From Algisphaera sp039180025 (GTDB lineage: Bacteria; Planctomycetota; Phycisphaerae; Phycisphaerales; Phycisphaeraceae): DNA of 64,000 nt. Each line of letters starts with the position of its first letter. The stretch's first letter is position 1. Below are positions 35,412 to 44,686 of the stretch, in pieces. The notes below the pieces were generated by a model, which searched no databases, was not told the origin of the DNA, and saw nothing but the letters and a program-made list of their open reading frames with translations. A program made the position numbers and the translations under genes. The stretch spans positions 1-64,000 of the forward strand of contig JBCDDZ010000001.1 in assembly GCA_039180025.1 (NCBI GenBank), written 5' to 3'.

Positions 35412-35674
35412 TAGGTATGCTCATCTTGGTCGAATCCTTTAGCCCGCCTCGCCGCCTTCATGGAGGTGAAACTCACCGGGAATCTATCGTTTTTCGGCCC
35501 GGTATCCGCGTGGCTACGCCTCCCTGGCCTCCGCTCCCCGCGCTTGATCGACTCGCGGCCGGGTTGCTGGAAGATGTCCGGATAGCCTACAATCGTGACC
35601 GATATTGAATGGCGGTAGAATGTGACTTTTATCATCGATCATTTTCCGCAGTTTATTTGGAAATTTGGAATTAC

Positions 35675-35748
35675 GGGCGATTAGCTCAGTTGGCTAGAGC
35701 GACTCGTTTACACCGAGTAGGTCGTGGGTTCGAGTCCCCCATCGCCCA
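35675..35748 (+). tRNA. tRNA-Val (TAC)
   Basis: A 74-nt cloverleaf has acceptor arms GGGCGAT/ATCGCCC, anticodon stem ACTCG/CGAGT with loop TTTACAC (anticodon TAC), and T arm GTGGG-TTCGAGT-CCCCC (one G-C pair irregular). CCA is not encoded. Confidence 0.93.
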
Positions 35749-36461
35749 TTATTTTCCCCGGTTCCGCGGGGTATTTTGCAGACAATCATTTCATTTTCAG
35801 ATGCGTTGGCTCGACGGTTTTTCCGCAACGCTGATCGCGTGCCTGGGCCGGGGTTTTGCAGGATTCGGATTGAGTCCTCGTGGTCTCGCCTCCTCCCGTC
35901 ATGGGGCGTGCCGTGGGGTGCATACCGGTGCAGCCGTCTTTAAGATGTTTTGTTAGTGGTGCTGCCCCAATTGGTTTGTCGCGGTCGATCGGAGGGCCTA
36001 GGTGCGGACCTCGCGGGGCTGAAGATCATATGACGTTTCGTTTCTGATTTTAATGCCGTGCCCGCTCGGGTGAGGCTCGACCTCAGTCCGTGAGACGCCA
36101 CGCCCAAGCCACCCATATCCTTCCGATCCATACTGACCAGCGGCGCTAAGACGCCCTGGGCTCGCCGGTAACCCCAACATCCTGATGACGCCACACCTCG
36201 ATCGGCTCGCCGCGAGCGGCACCGCTCCACGCCCCGGGTCTGGGCTTACTGAGGCGAGCCTTGATCCGCGATGGGGGGATATGCCCGGTGGTTGCACGGG
36301 GCCGGGGTTTGGGCTTGACCGGAAGGGTAAACCACGGGCGGGCATAAGCCGGTGGCATGGCCCACCGCGTTGCGGCCACGACTACGCGAGGCCGGTGCGA
36401 ATGTGCCCCTCAACATACAACCCCACCTATCTCCGCCCGTGCGCGGCGGGACGGGGGCGGC
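35749..36461. other. long intergenic region with possible sulfatase remnant
   Basis: About 710 bp without an intact gene. On the plus strand around 36163-36225 a frame reads PNILMTPHLDRLAASGT, joining two motifs that begin type I sulfatases (PNIL and TPHLDRLAASG) but without the sequence between them. It may be the residue of a decayed sulfatase. Nothing else was recognised. Confidence 0.3.
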
Positions 36462-38018
36462 TTATTCCGGCTCGCTAGGGAGGAACTCGTCGAGTTTGAA
36501 CGGGCTCGCGGGCAGGCCCTCGGAATTAACCAGATTCACGCTGGGGTTTCCGAAATTGGCGTAACGGATGTCGACCGGGTCGGTCACCCCTTCGGCAGAA
36601 ACCAACACAGCATCAGGGGCAACAATCACCGCGTTGGCCTTCGCTCGCTCGCCGCTGCGGTCGGTGAGTACAAACGTCCTGACCGCTTCCTGGCCGTCCG
36701 AGGTTTGGAGCCCTTCGCCGACTTGGGTAAACGTCACCCGCACCGCGCCGGGCTGGCTGGGATCGTGCTCGATCGTCGCGGGGAGCGGGCCGCCCGGGAG
36801 CAGTTCGGTCCGGCCGTAGGTGTGGTGCAGGGCAAGCCGGGCGAGGCGTTCGCCGACCGGCTGTTTGTTTTGAGGGTGGATGTCGTCGGGCTCACCGACA
36901 TCAATAGAAACCGCCATATCGACGTGTTCGTTTTCCTGAGCAAACCGGCGCTGCATCTCACGGAAGGGCGCCCAGTTGGAGTTGTTTTTGGCAAAATTGG
37001 GCAGCTGGACAAAATAGACCGGCAGTTGAGGGTTTTGGAAACCGTCCCGCCACGACGCGATCAGGCTTTTGAACAGGTCGGCGTAGTAGGGAGGCTTTTT
37101 CGAGTCGGACTCGCCCTGATACCAGATGACCCCGCGGATCGACAGCGGCTCAAACGGATGGGTCATCGCGTTGGCAAGGCCCGAAGGTACGTGCTGCGGA
37201 CGCTGACCGCCCCACCGGGGTCGCTTGCCCTGCCGGCCGCTTTCTTCCCACTGCTTGAGTTCCGCGTCGTGTCGCTGGACTGCACGCGCGAGAACCTTTT
37301 GCATATTCGTGCGGTGAGGGCTGGCTTCTAATTCTTCCGTCGGGACCCATGTCCGGATCATCGAGCCACCCCAGGCCGACTGGATCAATCCCACCGGGCG
37401 GTCTAGTTCGCGCGCGAGGTCTATGCCAAAGTGAGCCGCGACCGCGGAGAAACCCAGCAGGCTTGCCCCGTCGCTGATCTCCCATTGGGCCTCGACATCG
37501 CTCTGCGGGCTGGGCTCCGACGTGCGGGGTACTTTCATTAACCGGACCATCGGGTCGGTCGATCGTTTGCCCAGCGTGTCCTTGCTCAAAGACTTTTGAA
37601 CCGGCCACACCATGTTGGATTGACCCGAGCACCACCACACCTCGCCCGCCACCACGTCTTCCAGGCGCACGGTGCCGCTGCCTTCGACCACCATCTCGTA
37701 AGGGCCGACCTCTACCAATTCCGGGAGTTCGACCTGCCACCGGCCGTCGGCGCCCGCGGTGGCCTGCGACGTAAAGCCCGCCAGCGTTACGGTGACTTCG
37801 GTGTCCGGATCGTCCCAGCCCCACACCCGGATCGGGGCCTCGGCCTGAATCACCATGTGATCCGAGAACGGAGCCCCCAGGCGGAGCCCGCTCGCCGCCG
37901 ACGTGTCGGCTCCCTGCGCGGTCGCGATTGAACCCAGGAGCATGCATGCCCCCGCAAGTACCGCCGCCCACACCCACGAAGCCCTGCCGAGTCGCGTCTC
38001 GATTAGATTCATATCCAT
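36462..38018 (-). CDS. sialate O-acetylesterase-like SGNH hydrolase
   Basis: From the ATG at 38018 the protein has 518 residues and a signal peptide (cleavage near ATAQGADT). A beta domain precedes the catalytic core. DVVAGEVWWCSGQSNMVWPV holds the nucleophile Ser. RPVGLIQSAWGGSMIRTWVP and GVIWYQGESDSKKPPYYADL are oxyanion blocks, and DDIHPQNKQPVGERLA carries the Asp-x-x-His. This is the SASA/DUF303 family, which removes acetyl groups from sugars. It fits a locus that attacks a decorated polysaccharide; sialic acid need not be the substrate. An upstream TTG/ATG extension to 38054 was not used. Confidence 0.92.
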   Translation of the reverse strand: MDMNLIETRLGRASWVWAAVLAGACMLLGSIATAQGADTSAASGLRLGAPFSDHMVIQAEAPIRVWGWDDPDTEVTVTLAGFTSQATAGADGRWQVELPELVEVGPYEMVVEGSGTVRLEDVVAGEVWWCSGQSNMVWPVQKSLSKDTLGKRSTDPMVRLMKVPRTSEPSPQSDVEAQWEISDGASLLGFSAVAAHFGIDLARELDRPVGLIQSAWGGSMIRTWVPTEELEASPHRTNMQKVLARAVQRHDAELKQWEESGRQGKRPRWGGQRPQHVPSGLANAMTHPFEPLSIRGVIWYQGESDSKKPPYYADLFKSLIASWRDGFQNPQLPVYFVQLPNFAKNNSNWAPFREMQRRFAQENEHVDMAVSIDVGEPDDIHPQNKQPVGERLARLALHHTYGRTELLPGGPLPATIEHDPSQPGAVRVTFTQVGEGLQTSDGQEAVRTFVLTDRSGERAKANAVIVAPDAVLVSAEGVTDPVDIRYANFGNPSVNLVNSEGLPASPFKLDEFLPSEPE

Positions 38019-38275
38019 TTGATTCCGTAGGAAATAAGAGATGCCAGATTGCATCGTACCCGCCCGACCGGCGGGTTTTCAGATTTTTGACTTAAAAAAT
38101 CATTCCGGGTCGGGCCTAGACGCCGGGGCAATGGCTCATCGCCACCGCCCGAGTACATAAGCGCAGCGCTATATCACCGCGTGGTCGGGGGCGCGGGCGG
38201 GATCCTGGTGGCGGTGTCACGGCCGGCCGAGAAGATTTATCTCTTGATCCACGGGGATGCGGTATTCTGCCGACC

Positions 38276-39370
38276 ATGACTACTTTTGCTTCATTGATGC
38301 CGGCTGCGACCGAAAACTGGTTCGGTGAACAATCCACCGTGGTGCTGGTGGTTTTGGCGGTGATCGCCATGGCGGTGGTCATCAAAGGGGCCGACTGGCT
38401 GGTCGAGGGGGCGGCGGGCGTCGCCCAACACCTGGGCATGCCTGAGGTCGTGGTCGGGGCCACGATCGTCTCACTGGGGACCACTTCGCCCGAGGCCGCG
38501 GTCAGTGTCCTGGCCGCGTTCTCCGGGGACGCGGGGCTGGCGATTGGCAACGGCGTGGGGTCCATCATCGCCGACACCGGGCTGATCTTCGGCCTCGGCT
38601 GCCTGATGACTCGTCTCCCCGCAGATCGTTTCGTCCTCTCCCGGCAAGGGTGGGTTCAGTTCGGCAGCGCGGTCCTGCTCGCCTTGATCTGCTATGGCTT
38701 GTGGTTTTTTCAGGGAAGCGCGGCCACCATCCCCCGGGTCGTCGGCATCCTTTTCGCCGGGCTCTTGGTCGGGTACCTGCTGATTTCCATCAAGTGGGCC
38801 AAAACCCACCCTAGCGGCGAGCCCCACCTTCTGGCGGAGGCCGACGGTTCGGCCCTGGCCGACCACCAGCCCTCCACGGCCGGGCACGGGCTGGGCGTGC
38901 TGGTGGGCATCGGGCTCGCCGGGCTGATCTTAGTGATCGCCTCGGGCGACGTCCTGGTCGGGTCGGTCACGATCGTCGCCGAGCGCTGGAATGTCCCCGA
39001 CGCGGTGATCGCCTCGACGATCGTCGCGCTGGGCACCAGCCTCCCGGAACTCGTCACCGGCCTGACCGCGATCCGTAAAGGGCACCCCGAGCTTCTGGTC
39101 GGTAACGTCATCGGGGCCGACATCCTTAATGTCCTGTTCGTGATCGGCGTCTCGGCCCTCGCCGCCCCCCTGCCGCTGATCGACCCGACCGCTCAGCTTC
39201 CCGCGATCATCCTGTTGGTCATGATCCCCACCATGCTCATCATGCTCGCTTTCATGCGTCTTTGCATCTTCGGCGCGACCGCGAAGGGCTACTTTTCCCG
39301 GTGGATGGGCATCCCGCTGGTCGCGATGTACCTGGCCTATCTCGTGGTGTCTTACGCCGTGTCGGTCTGA
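38276..39370 (+). CDS. CaCA-family sodium/calcium antiporter (YrbG-like)
   Basis: The 364-residue membrane protein contains the two alpha repeats of the family: VVGATIVSLGTTSPEAAVSV (about residues 58-77) and IASTIVALGTSLPELVTGLT, with the acidic residues that bind Ca, followed by GNVIGADILNVLFVIG. About ten hydrophobic segments are visible, with a hydrophilic loop in the middle (about 180-205). It would exchange Na or H for Ca or a similar cation across the inner membrane. Neighbours give no further clue. Confidence 0.92.
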   Translation: MTTFASLMPAATENWFGEQSTVVLVVLAVIAMAVVIKGADWLVEGAAGVAQHLGMPEVVVGATIVSLGTTSPEAAVSVLAAFSGDAGLAIGNGVGSIIADTGLIFGLGCLMTRLPADRFVLSRQGWVQFGSAVLLALICYGLWFFQGSAATIPRVVGILFAGLLVGYLLISIKWAKTHPSGEPHLLAEADGSALADHQPSTAGHGLGVLVGIGLAGLILVIASGDVLVGSVTIVAERWNVPDAVIASTIVALGTSLPELVTGLTAIRKGHPELLVGNVIGADILNVLFVIGVSALAAPLPLIDPTAQLPAIILLVMIPTMLIMLAFMRLCIFGATAKGYFSRWMGIPLVAMYLAYLVVSYAVSV

Positions 39371-39397
39371 TGTAAAGAAGATCGCACGCTTTTTGAA

Positions 39398-40507
39398 TCA
39401 GGATCCCGGCCCACCCGCCGCGGCGGCCTCCGGCGCGACCCGCCACAGGGGCTTATCGACACCCTCGGCGGTGAGGTAAACCGTGACGCCGTCCGCCGCA
39501 AACGCGACGGCCTCGCTCTGGCCCCGCGGACCCAACGCCACCTGCTTCGGCGGCTCCGAGAACGCCTGGGCCCAGGTCTGGCCCGGCTGCCGTGCGTAAG
39601 TCCACGCGTCGCCATAAGTCGCCACCACGCACCGACTCCCGTCCGCCGCGACGTCCGCCCCCACCACGATCCGCAACGACAGCTTCGCGTCCCGCTCCAA
39701 TACCACCGTCTGCTCCGGGGCCGCGGGCAACCCGTCGGCTCCGTTCGGGCGCGGGGCTTGCAAAGAAAGCTCCGGCCCCGTGGCGGGTGGTACCGCAGAG
39801 GCATCGCCTGCTTCCGAAGGCGCAGCGTTTTCGGGAGAAGCCGGCCAGGGCCAGAGGTAGACCCCCGCGGTCTTGAACAGGTTTCGGCGGGGATCGACCT
39901 TGGTGATCAGCATCACCGTCCGCGTCACCGGGTCGAACGCCAGCGACTCGCAGTCCTGCGGCCCTTGGGCGAAAGCGAAATCGAACTTACGCACGGGGGC
40001 TAGGATCGGAGGCTCGGCCGGCGACGAGGCCGGGTCGTACGCCGGCTCGGGGATCAGCCACAGCGTGACCTGCGACCGCTTCCGCGCGTTATCGCCGATG
40101 TCGCCTACCAGCAGGTACGCCCGGCCGTCCAGCTCGAACGAACACATGTCCTCCCAGTCGATCGCCCGCGGCACGTCGACGCGGTACTCCTGCAACAGTT
40201 CGCCCCGCTCGTCTAAAAGGAAAAGCCGCGGAGTATCCCCCGAATCGTTGTGCGTCCACCACCCGCCCGGGGTTCGACGCGACGCGGCCAACCCGCTGCT
40301 CTCTGTGATTTCGGGGTGGGTGATCCGGCCCCCGACTTCCATCGCCCCGTACGCGACCTCTTCCACCGCCGGGGGCGCTTCAAGCTCCGCCCCGGTGCCC
40401 GGGTCCGACGCGCCGTCCGTCGTCGCGGCATCCTCGGCGTGGACGCACGAAACCAGGGCCGTGGAGGCCAGCGCGAGGGTCCATGAAAAACCCTTCGCTG
40501 CGGTCAT
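39398..40507 (-). CDS. exported beta-propeller-like protein, possible lipoprotein
   Basis: From the ATG at 40507 (MTAAKGFSWTLALASTALVS) the protein has 369 residues. The head ends with ALVSC, a possible lipobox. The mature part shows SSGLAASRRTPGGWWTHNDS, DWEDMCSFELDGRAYLLVGD and DIGDNARKRSQVTLWL, a motif set known from many uncharacterised secreted proteins with propeller-type repeats. Later SLAFDPVTRTVMLITK and SEAVAFAADGVTVYLTAEG repeat the pattern. Function is unknown. It starts 14 bp after the upstream exported protein, so the two are probably co-transcribed. Confidence 0.8.
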   Translation of the reverse strand: MTAAKGFSWTLALASTALVSCVHAEDAATTDGASDPGTGAELEAPPAVEEVAYGAMEVGGRITHPEITESSGLAASRRTPGGWWTHNDSGDTPRLFLLDERGELLQEYRVDVPRAIDWEDMCSFELDGRAYLLVGDIGDNARKRSQVTLWLIPEPAYDPASSPAEPPILAPVRKFDFAFAQGPQDCESLAFDPVTRTVMLITKVDPRRNLFKTAGVYLWPWPASPENAAPSEAGDASAVPPATGPELSLQAPRPNGADGLPAAPEQTVVLERDAKLSLRIVVGADVAADGSRCVVATYGDAWTYARQPGQTWAQAFSEPPKQVALGPRGQSEAVAFAADGVTVYLTAEGVDKPLWRVAPEAAAAGGPGS

Positions 40508-40521
40508 GCGGGCCGCGCCGC

Positions 40522-41274
40522 TCACGGCGCGTCCTTGGGTTGCGGTGTGACGGCCGTGCCGTCGTTCAACGTGGCTTGCACGCCGGTGAACCACAGCCGG
40601 AACGTGCCCGCCGCGTTGTGGTGGTCGAGGCTGACGACGATCGGGCCGAGCTGCTGGTGGTCTTCCCACGTGTGGGCGCTGCCCTCGGCTTTGCCGCCGC
40701 GACGGAAGACCCACTGCTTGATGAAGCCGTCGGGGCCGAGGTAGAGGTCGTAGGCGTCGCCGGGGGTGTAGCCGCCGGCGGCGGGCCATTGGCAGACGAG
40801 TTTGCGGATCCCCTCTGCCGGGACGTGATGTTCGTCGGGCAAGACGATGGGGTAGTCCGAGACCCGTTGCTCAGTGACCGTGGGGTTGGACCAGACGAGT
40901 TGGAAGGGGAAGAGCAGCCAGTAGGTGTCGTTGATGAATTGTTCGTGGACTTCGTAGTCTTTCAAATTGGAGCTCAGGCCCGCTACCGGCTGGAACAGCT
41001 TCAGATTGACGCGGTGCGTCTCTTCGCCGAGTTGGCGGGTCACGCTCTGCCCGACGACGTCCCAGGTCCAGGCGCGGGTGATTGTCGCGTCTCGGCCGGG
41101 GAGAACGACATTGAACGTAAACGTGAGGCTATCGACCTGACCCCAACCCGAGAGGCCGTAGCGCTCGGCCAGTTCGGCGGCGGGCGAATCGGCGGGGTCG
41201 TCGGCGTGTGTCGGCGGCGTGATCAAACCAAACAGCAAGGCGGTCAAGGTTAACCAGCGTCGACACGTTTTCAT
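40522..41274 (-). CDS. exported hypothetical protein
   Basis: The 250-residue protein has a clear signal peptide (MKTCRRWLTLTALLFGLITP, cleavage near THADDP). The mature part is beta-rich with VDSLTFTFNVVLPGRDATIT, HEQFINDTYWLLFPFQLVW and GYTPGDAYDLYLGPDGFIKQ, reminiscent of LolA-like or outer-membrane lipoprotein-sorting folds. No name can be given. It is first in a two-gene unit with the propeller-like protein. Confidence 0.75.
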   Translation of the reverse strand: MKTCRRWLTLTALLFGLITPPTHADDPADSPAAELAERYGLSGWGQVDSLTFTFNVVLPGRDATITRAWTWDVVGQSVTRQLGEETHRVNLKLFQPVAGLSSNLKDYEVHEQFINDTYWLLFPFQLVWSNPTVTEQRVSDYPIVLPDEHHVPAEGIRKLVCQWPAAGGYTPGDAYDLYLGPDGFIKQWVFRRGGKAEGSAHTWEDHQQLGPIVVSLDHHNAAGTFRLWFTGVQATLNDGTAVTPQPKDAP

Positions 41275-41394
41275 CAGAAACTCCGGAGTTGGGGGTTTGC
41301 CTGTGATTCAGAAAAGATCAGATCCGCAAGGGACAAGGCGTCTCGTCGCGTAGGGTTTCATCGTAGACCGCGCGACCCGTGAACTCGGGGGGAT

Positions 41395-42441
41395 TTAGAA
41401 CAATGGGTCATTGTCGGCCTCGGTATGATCCGCCGGCCGATACGCCACGCCCACATGCGTCGCCCCGGCCTTGGTGAGCATCCGGCCCTTACGGGTCCGG
41501 GCGAGGAAGCCGATCTGCAACAGGTAAGGCTCGACCATCGATTCCAGCGTCCCCGAGTCTTCGCCCAGGGTCGCGGCCACGGCCTCCAGACCCACGGGGC
41601 CGCCCTCGTAAGTCGTGCCGATGACGGTGAGGTACTTGCGGTCGATCTCGTCGAGTCCGAGGTGATCGACGCCTTCGAGTTTGAGCGCCTCGTCCACCAA
41701 TGCCGCGGTGAGCTTGCCGTCGGCCTTCACCTGGGCGTAGTCGCGGACCCGGCGGAGCAGGCGGTTGGCGATCCGCGGCGTGCCCCGCGAGCGTTGCGCG
41801 ATGGTTTCGAGCGCCGAGGTCTGCTCCTTGCCGCCGAGCCCCAGCAGCCCCGCGCTGCGCTCGAGGATGCTGAGCAAGTCGGCCCGGTTGTAGAACTCCA
41901 GGTTGTGCGTGATCCCGAACCGCGAACGCATCGGCCCGCTCAGCAGCCCCGCCCGGGTGGTCGCGCCAATCAGCGTGAACGGCTTGAGAGTGATCGGGAT
42001 CGTCTTGGCGTGCATCCCCGTGTCGATCGTAAAGTCGATCTTGAAGTCTTCCATCGCGGGGTAGATGAACTCTTCGACCGCCGCGGGCAGGCGGTGGATC
42101 TCGTCGATGAACAGGACGTCGCCGCGCTGGAGTTTGGTCAGCGTGCCGACCAGGTCCCCGCCTTTGGTCAGTGCGGGGCCGGCGGTCACGGTGACGTGGG
42201 TGCCCATCTCGTGGGCGATGATGTGGCTGAGGGTGGTCTTGCCCAGGCCGGGCGGGCCGTGGAGCAGGACGTGTTCCATCGGCTCGCCGCGCTGCTTGAC
42301 CGCTTGGAGCGTGATCCGGAGCTTTTCGATAAGTGCCGGCTGGCCGACATAGTCGTCGAGCGTCTGGGGGCGGAGCGACAGGTTGAAGGTCTCTTCGCTC
42401 AGATCGGTGGACGCGGCGGTGACGAGACGTTCGGTGGCCAT
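41395..42441 (-). CDS. ruvB: Holliday junction helicase RuvB
   Basis: RuvB is the AAA+ motor that drives branch migration with RuvA. From the ATG at 42441 the protein has 348 residues, the normal length. LRPQTLDDYVGQPALIEKLR precedes Walker A GPPGLGKTT. GDVLFIDEIHRLP is Walker B, and IGATTRAGLLSGPMRSRFGI the sensor and arginine-finger region. The winged-helix domain ends FLARTRKGRMLT. Longer frames upstream to 42675 lack homology. ruvA and ruvC are not here. Confidence 0.96.
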   Translation of the reverse strand: MATERLVTAASTDLSEETFNLSLRPQTLDDYVGQPALIEKLRITLQAVKQRGEPMEHVLLHGPPGLGKTTLSHIIAHEMGTHVTVTAGPALTKGGDLVGTLTKLQRGDVLFIDEIHRLPAAVEEFIYPAMEDFKIDFTIDTGMHAKTIPITLKPFTLIGATTRAGLLSGPMRSRFGITHNLEFYNRADLLSILERSAGLLGLGGKEQTSALETIAQRSRGTPRIANRLLRRVRDYAQVKADGKLTAALVDEALKLEGVDHLGLDEIDRKYLTVIGTTYEGGPVGLEAVAATLGEDSGTLESMVEPYLLQIGFLARTRKGRMLTKAGATHVGVAYRPADHTEADNDPLF

Positions 42442-42659
42442 AAGTTTTAGATGATACCGGGTTGGAATAAGCGGTCGGGATTTTTGATTTTCTAGATCGC
42501 CTCCGCGGCGAGCGGCAGGGGCTCTGCCTCTGCACCCCGTTAACACCAAACCCAGTTTGTCACCCCCCATACTCCATGCCTGTGAGGTGTCGTGACCGCC
42601 CGCCGTGGAAGCGATCCGGGAGACAACCTCTGGTACATCACCCGAACTATGATCTAACG

Positions 42660-43148
42660 ATGTCGAACAAGACACCCTCTACGCCCGGCCCCACCGAACT
42701 CTACATCCTCGCCGCCGGCCTCTTACTGGGCGTCCTGCTCGGCCCGGCGGTCCTCGGCCGAGTCGCCCCTGCCGCCCACGCCAGCCTCTTCGGCGGCGGG
42801 TCCGCGACGCAGCAACTCCTCGAGTATGAAGAAGAAACCGCCGCCATGGTCGCCGCCCTCCAAGCGACCGGCGTCACGCCCACGGCTATTGATGAACAGA
42901 TTGAATTGCGGTCGTTCCAACGCGACGGCATCGCACAAGCGGCCCAAGCGGTGATGGACCTCCGAGCGTTCGGATGGATCGCGCTGGTTGGCTTAGCGTT
43001 GTCGATCTGTTTCGCCGGACAGGCTGCGTTGGGAGGTACCCGGCGAGTGTGGACCGTTAGCGCTTACGCATTGGTGGCACTAGGGCTGGCGGTGGTCCTG
43101 GCCAGACCGAGCATGCTAGGCCAAACGCTGCTGTGGCCGTGGGCTTAA
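42660..43148 (+). CDS. small membrane protein, unknown
   Basis: From the ATG at 42660 the protein has 162 residues with three hydrophobic segments (about 15-40, 100-120, 130-150). A helical soluble part (about 50-95) lies between the first two: SATQQLLEYEEETAAMVAAL and AIDEQIELRSFQRDGIAQ. No family was recognised. It converges with gmhA, 11 bp apart. Confidence 0.65.
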   Translation: MSNKTPSTPGPTELYILAAGLLLGVLLGPAVLGRVAPAAHASLFGGGSATQQLLEYEEETAAMVAALQATGVTPTAIDEQIELRSFQRDGIAQAAQAVMDLRAFGWIALVGLALSICFAGQAALGGTRRVWTVSAYALVALGLAVVLARPSMLGQTLLWPWA

Positions 43149-43159
43149 ACCCCTGAGGC

Positions 43160-43744
43160 TTAAGGCCGACCTGCTTGGGCCAACACCGGGTCCAGCGCTT
43201 CGCAGATTGTGTGGTACAGCATCAGATGCATCTCCTGCACACGGGCGGTCACGTCGCTGGGCACGATCAATTCGACGTCGGCCAACCCCTTGCACGCCCC
43301 GCCGCCCTTGCCAAGGAAGGCGATGGTTTTCAGTTGCCTTGATCGACCGGCTTCGATGGCTTTGACGATATTACTCGAGCGACCCGAGGTCGAGAAGACG
43401 CAGACGACATCGTCCGCTTGGCCTAACGCTTCGACTTGCCGAGCGTACATGGCATCGATACCGAAATCGTTGACAACCGCAGTGAGAATATTGTGGTCGG
43501 CCGTGAGATCGATCGCAGGGTAAGGTTTACGATTCAGTACATAGCGATTAGCAATTTCAGAAACAAAATGGGCGGCGTCGCCCGCCGATCCGCCGTTGCC
43601 GCAGCACAGCAGCTTACCACCCGACATCAGTGACGCTTCGATCAACGCCGTCGCCTCGGCCAACGGCTGGCTGAGCGCGGGCATGATGCCGGTCAACTCG
43701 GCCACGGCTTTGAGGTTGTCGGCCAACAACTGTTGAGGATTCAT
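43160..43744 (-). CDS. gmhA: phosphoheptose isomerase-like SIS protein
   Basis: From the ATG at 43744 the protein has 194 residues. GGKLLCCGNGGSAGDAAHFV and VVCVFSTSGRSSNIVKAIEA are the SIS-domain phosphosugar loops. The short length, ARVQEMHLMLYHTICEALD and active-site His/Glu pattern match sedoheptulose-7-phosphate isomerase GmhA, the first step to ADP-heptose for lipopolysaccharide. DnaA-initiator-associating DiaA is a close alternative. A longer frame upstream runs into the SDR gene and was rejected. Confidence 0.9.
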   Translation of the reverse strand: MNPQQLLADNLKAVAELTGIMPALSQPLAEATALIEASLMSGGKLLCCGNGGSAGDAAHFVSEIANRYVLNRKPYPAIDLTADHNILTAVVNDFGIDAMYARQVEALGQADDVVCVFSTSGRSSNIVKAIEAGRSRQLKTIAFLGKGGGACKGLADVELIVPSDVTARVQEMHLMLYHTICEALDPVLAQAGRP

Positions 43745-43770
43745 GATTCGCTTTCCGCCGCCGGCGCGGC

Positions 43771-44613
43771 TTAATCCGTGGGGTCCGCTTTCGTCTTGCC
43801 GTTCTGCTTCTCGTAACCCCAGCGTAGCGCCCAAGCGGTCACCCCCGGGAACGCCGTCGCCGCCGCCGCGGCGAAGCGGGCCGTGCGCATCGGCCAAACC
43901 TCCGCACACGGACGCCGCAGCGCGCCGACGATCCGCTTGGCCACCTTCTCGGGCGTCTGCATCAGGAAACCGGGCGTGTTCATGTTGTCGGCGTATTTCG
44001 GCTCCGTGTGCTTCTTGGCCTGCTCGAAAAACTCGGTCCTCGTGCCGACCGGATGCACCGACGTGACCGAGTACCCCTCGCCCGCCAGCTCGGCGCGCAT
44101 CGACTGGGCGAGCATGTCCTGTGCCGCTTTGGTCGCGGCGTACACGCCGTTGGCCGGCGGGCCCAGCTCACTCAGACACGATGAGCAGATCAGCAGGTGC
44201 TTTAAGCCGTCGGGCGTCGTGCCGAGGTAGGGCAGGGCTTCACGCAGCAGGTGGACCGTGCCGAAGTAGTTGACTTCGAACATCGCGCGGTGCTGGGCCA
44301 GCGACATCTCCATCGCCGGGCAGACGACGCCATAGCCCGCGTTGGCGTAGACCGCGTCGATCCGCCCGAACGTGTCGTACGCCTCGCCGACCCAGCGTTT
44401 TACCGCGTCGGGGTCCGCGACGTTGCCGGCATAAAAATGCGATCTCTGGTTGAGGTCCGACACCTTCCGCGCGAGGTCTTCCAGGCGGTCCGCCCGACGC
44501 GCGAAGACCGAGACGTTCATCCCGGCCCACGCGCACGCCAGCGCCGTCGCCCGGCCGATGCCCGAACTGGCCCCGGTAATCAGGATCGTCTTGTCACGCA
44601 GGCGGCGGGTCAT
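43771..44613 (-). CDS. SDR-family oxidoreductase
   Basis: The 280-residue protein has the NAD(P)-binding TGASSGIGRATALA motif, a basic residue after strand 2 (VFARRADRL) favouring NADP, NAG at the end of strand 4 and the catalytic Ser plus YAATK. It is a classical short-chain dehydrogenase with a C-terminal hydrophobic tail (about 245-270) that could touch the membrane. The substrate is unknown. It diverges from pyrE across a striking inverted repeat. Confidence 0.9.
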   Translation of the reverse strand: MTRRLRDKTILITGASSGIGRATALACAWAGMNVSVFARRADRLEDLARKVSDLNQRSHFYAGNVADPDAVKRWVGEAYDTFGRIDAVYANAGYGVVCPAMEMSLAQHRAMFEVNYFGTVHLLREALPYLGTTPDGLKHLLICSSCLSELGPPANGVYAATKAAQDMLAQSMRAELAGEGYSVTSVHPVGTRTEFFEQAKKHTEPKYADNMNTPGFLMQTPEKVAKRIVGALRRPCAEVWPMRTARFAAAAATAFPGVTAWALRWGYEKQNGKTKADPTD

Positions 44614-44619
44614 CGCCCC

Positions 44620-44678
44620 AATCTAGCGACATTACCCGGGCTCGGCCCAAAACCCGGGCGCGGTAATGTCGCTAGATT
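44620..44678. promoter_or_regulatory. 17-bp perfect inverted repeat in the SDR-pyrE promoter region
   Basis: The arms AATCTAGCGACATTACC (44620-44636) and its exact reverse complement (44662-44678) are separated by 25 bp. Each arm ends 6-8 bp from a start codon (SDR ATG at 44613, pyrE ATG at 44687). Read toward each gene, both arms carry TAGATT at -10-like distance from the ATG, so both transcripts may be leaderless. Confidence 0.75.
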
Positions 44679-44686
44679 ATTCACCC

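Larger units (their letters stand above)
35197..35674. other. intergenic region before tRNA-Val
   Basis: It holds operator-like site E near 35260, a 24-bp tandem repeat at 35364 and AT-rich stretches (35600-35670) that probably include the tRNA promoter. No convincing gene is present. Confidence 0.4.

Noticed and set aside
35940..36230. Minus-strand open frame of 96 codons after tRNA-Val
   Set aside because: No motif, atypical composition and no start signal; it looks like chance.
38055..38125. Stem-loop CCCGCC/GGCGGG followed by TTTT upstream of the acetylesterase
   Set aside because: It lies in front of divergent genes with no transcript reading into it on the plus strand, so it was not called a terminator.
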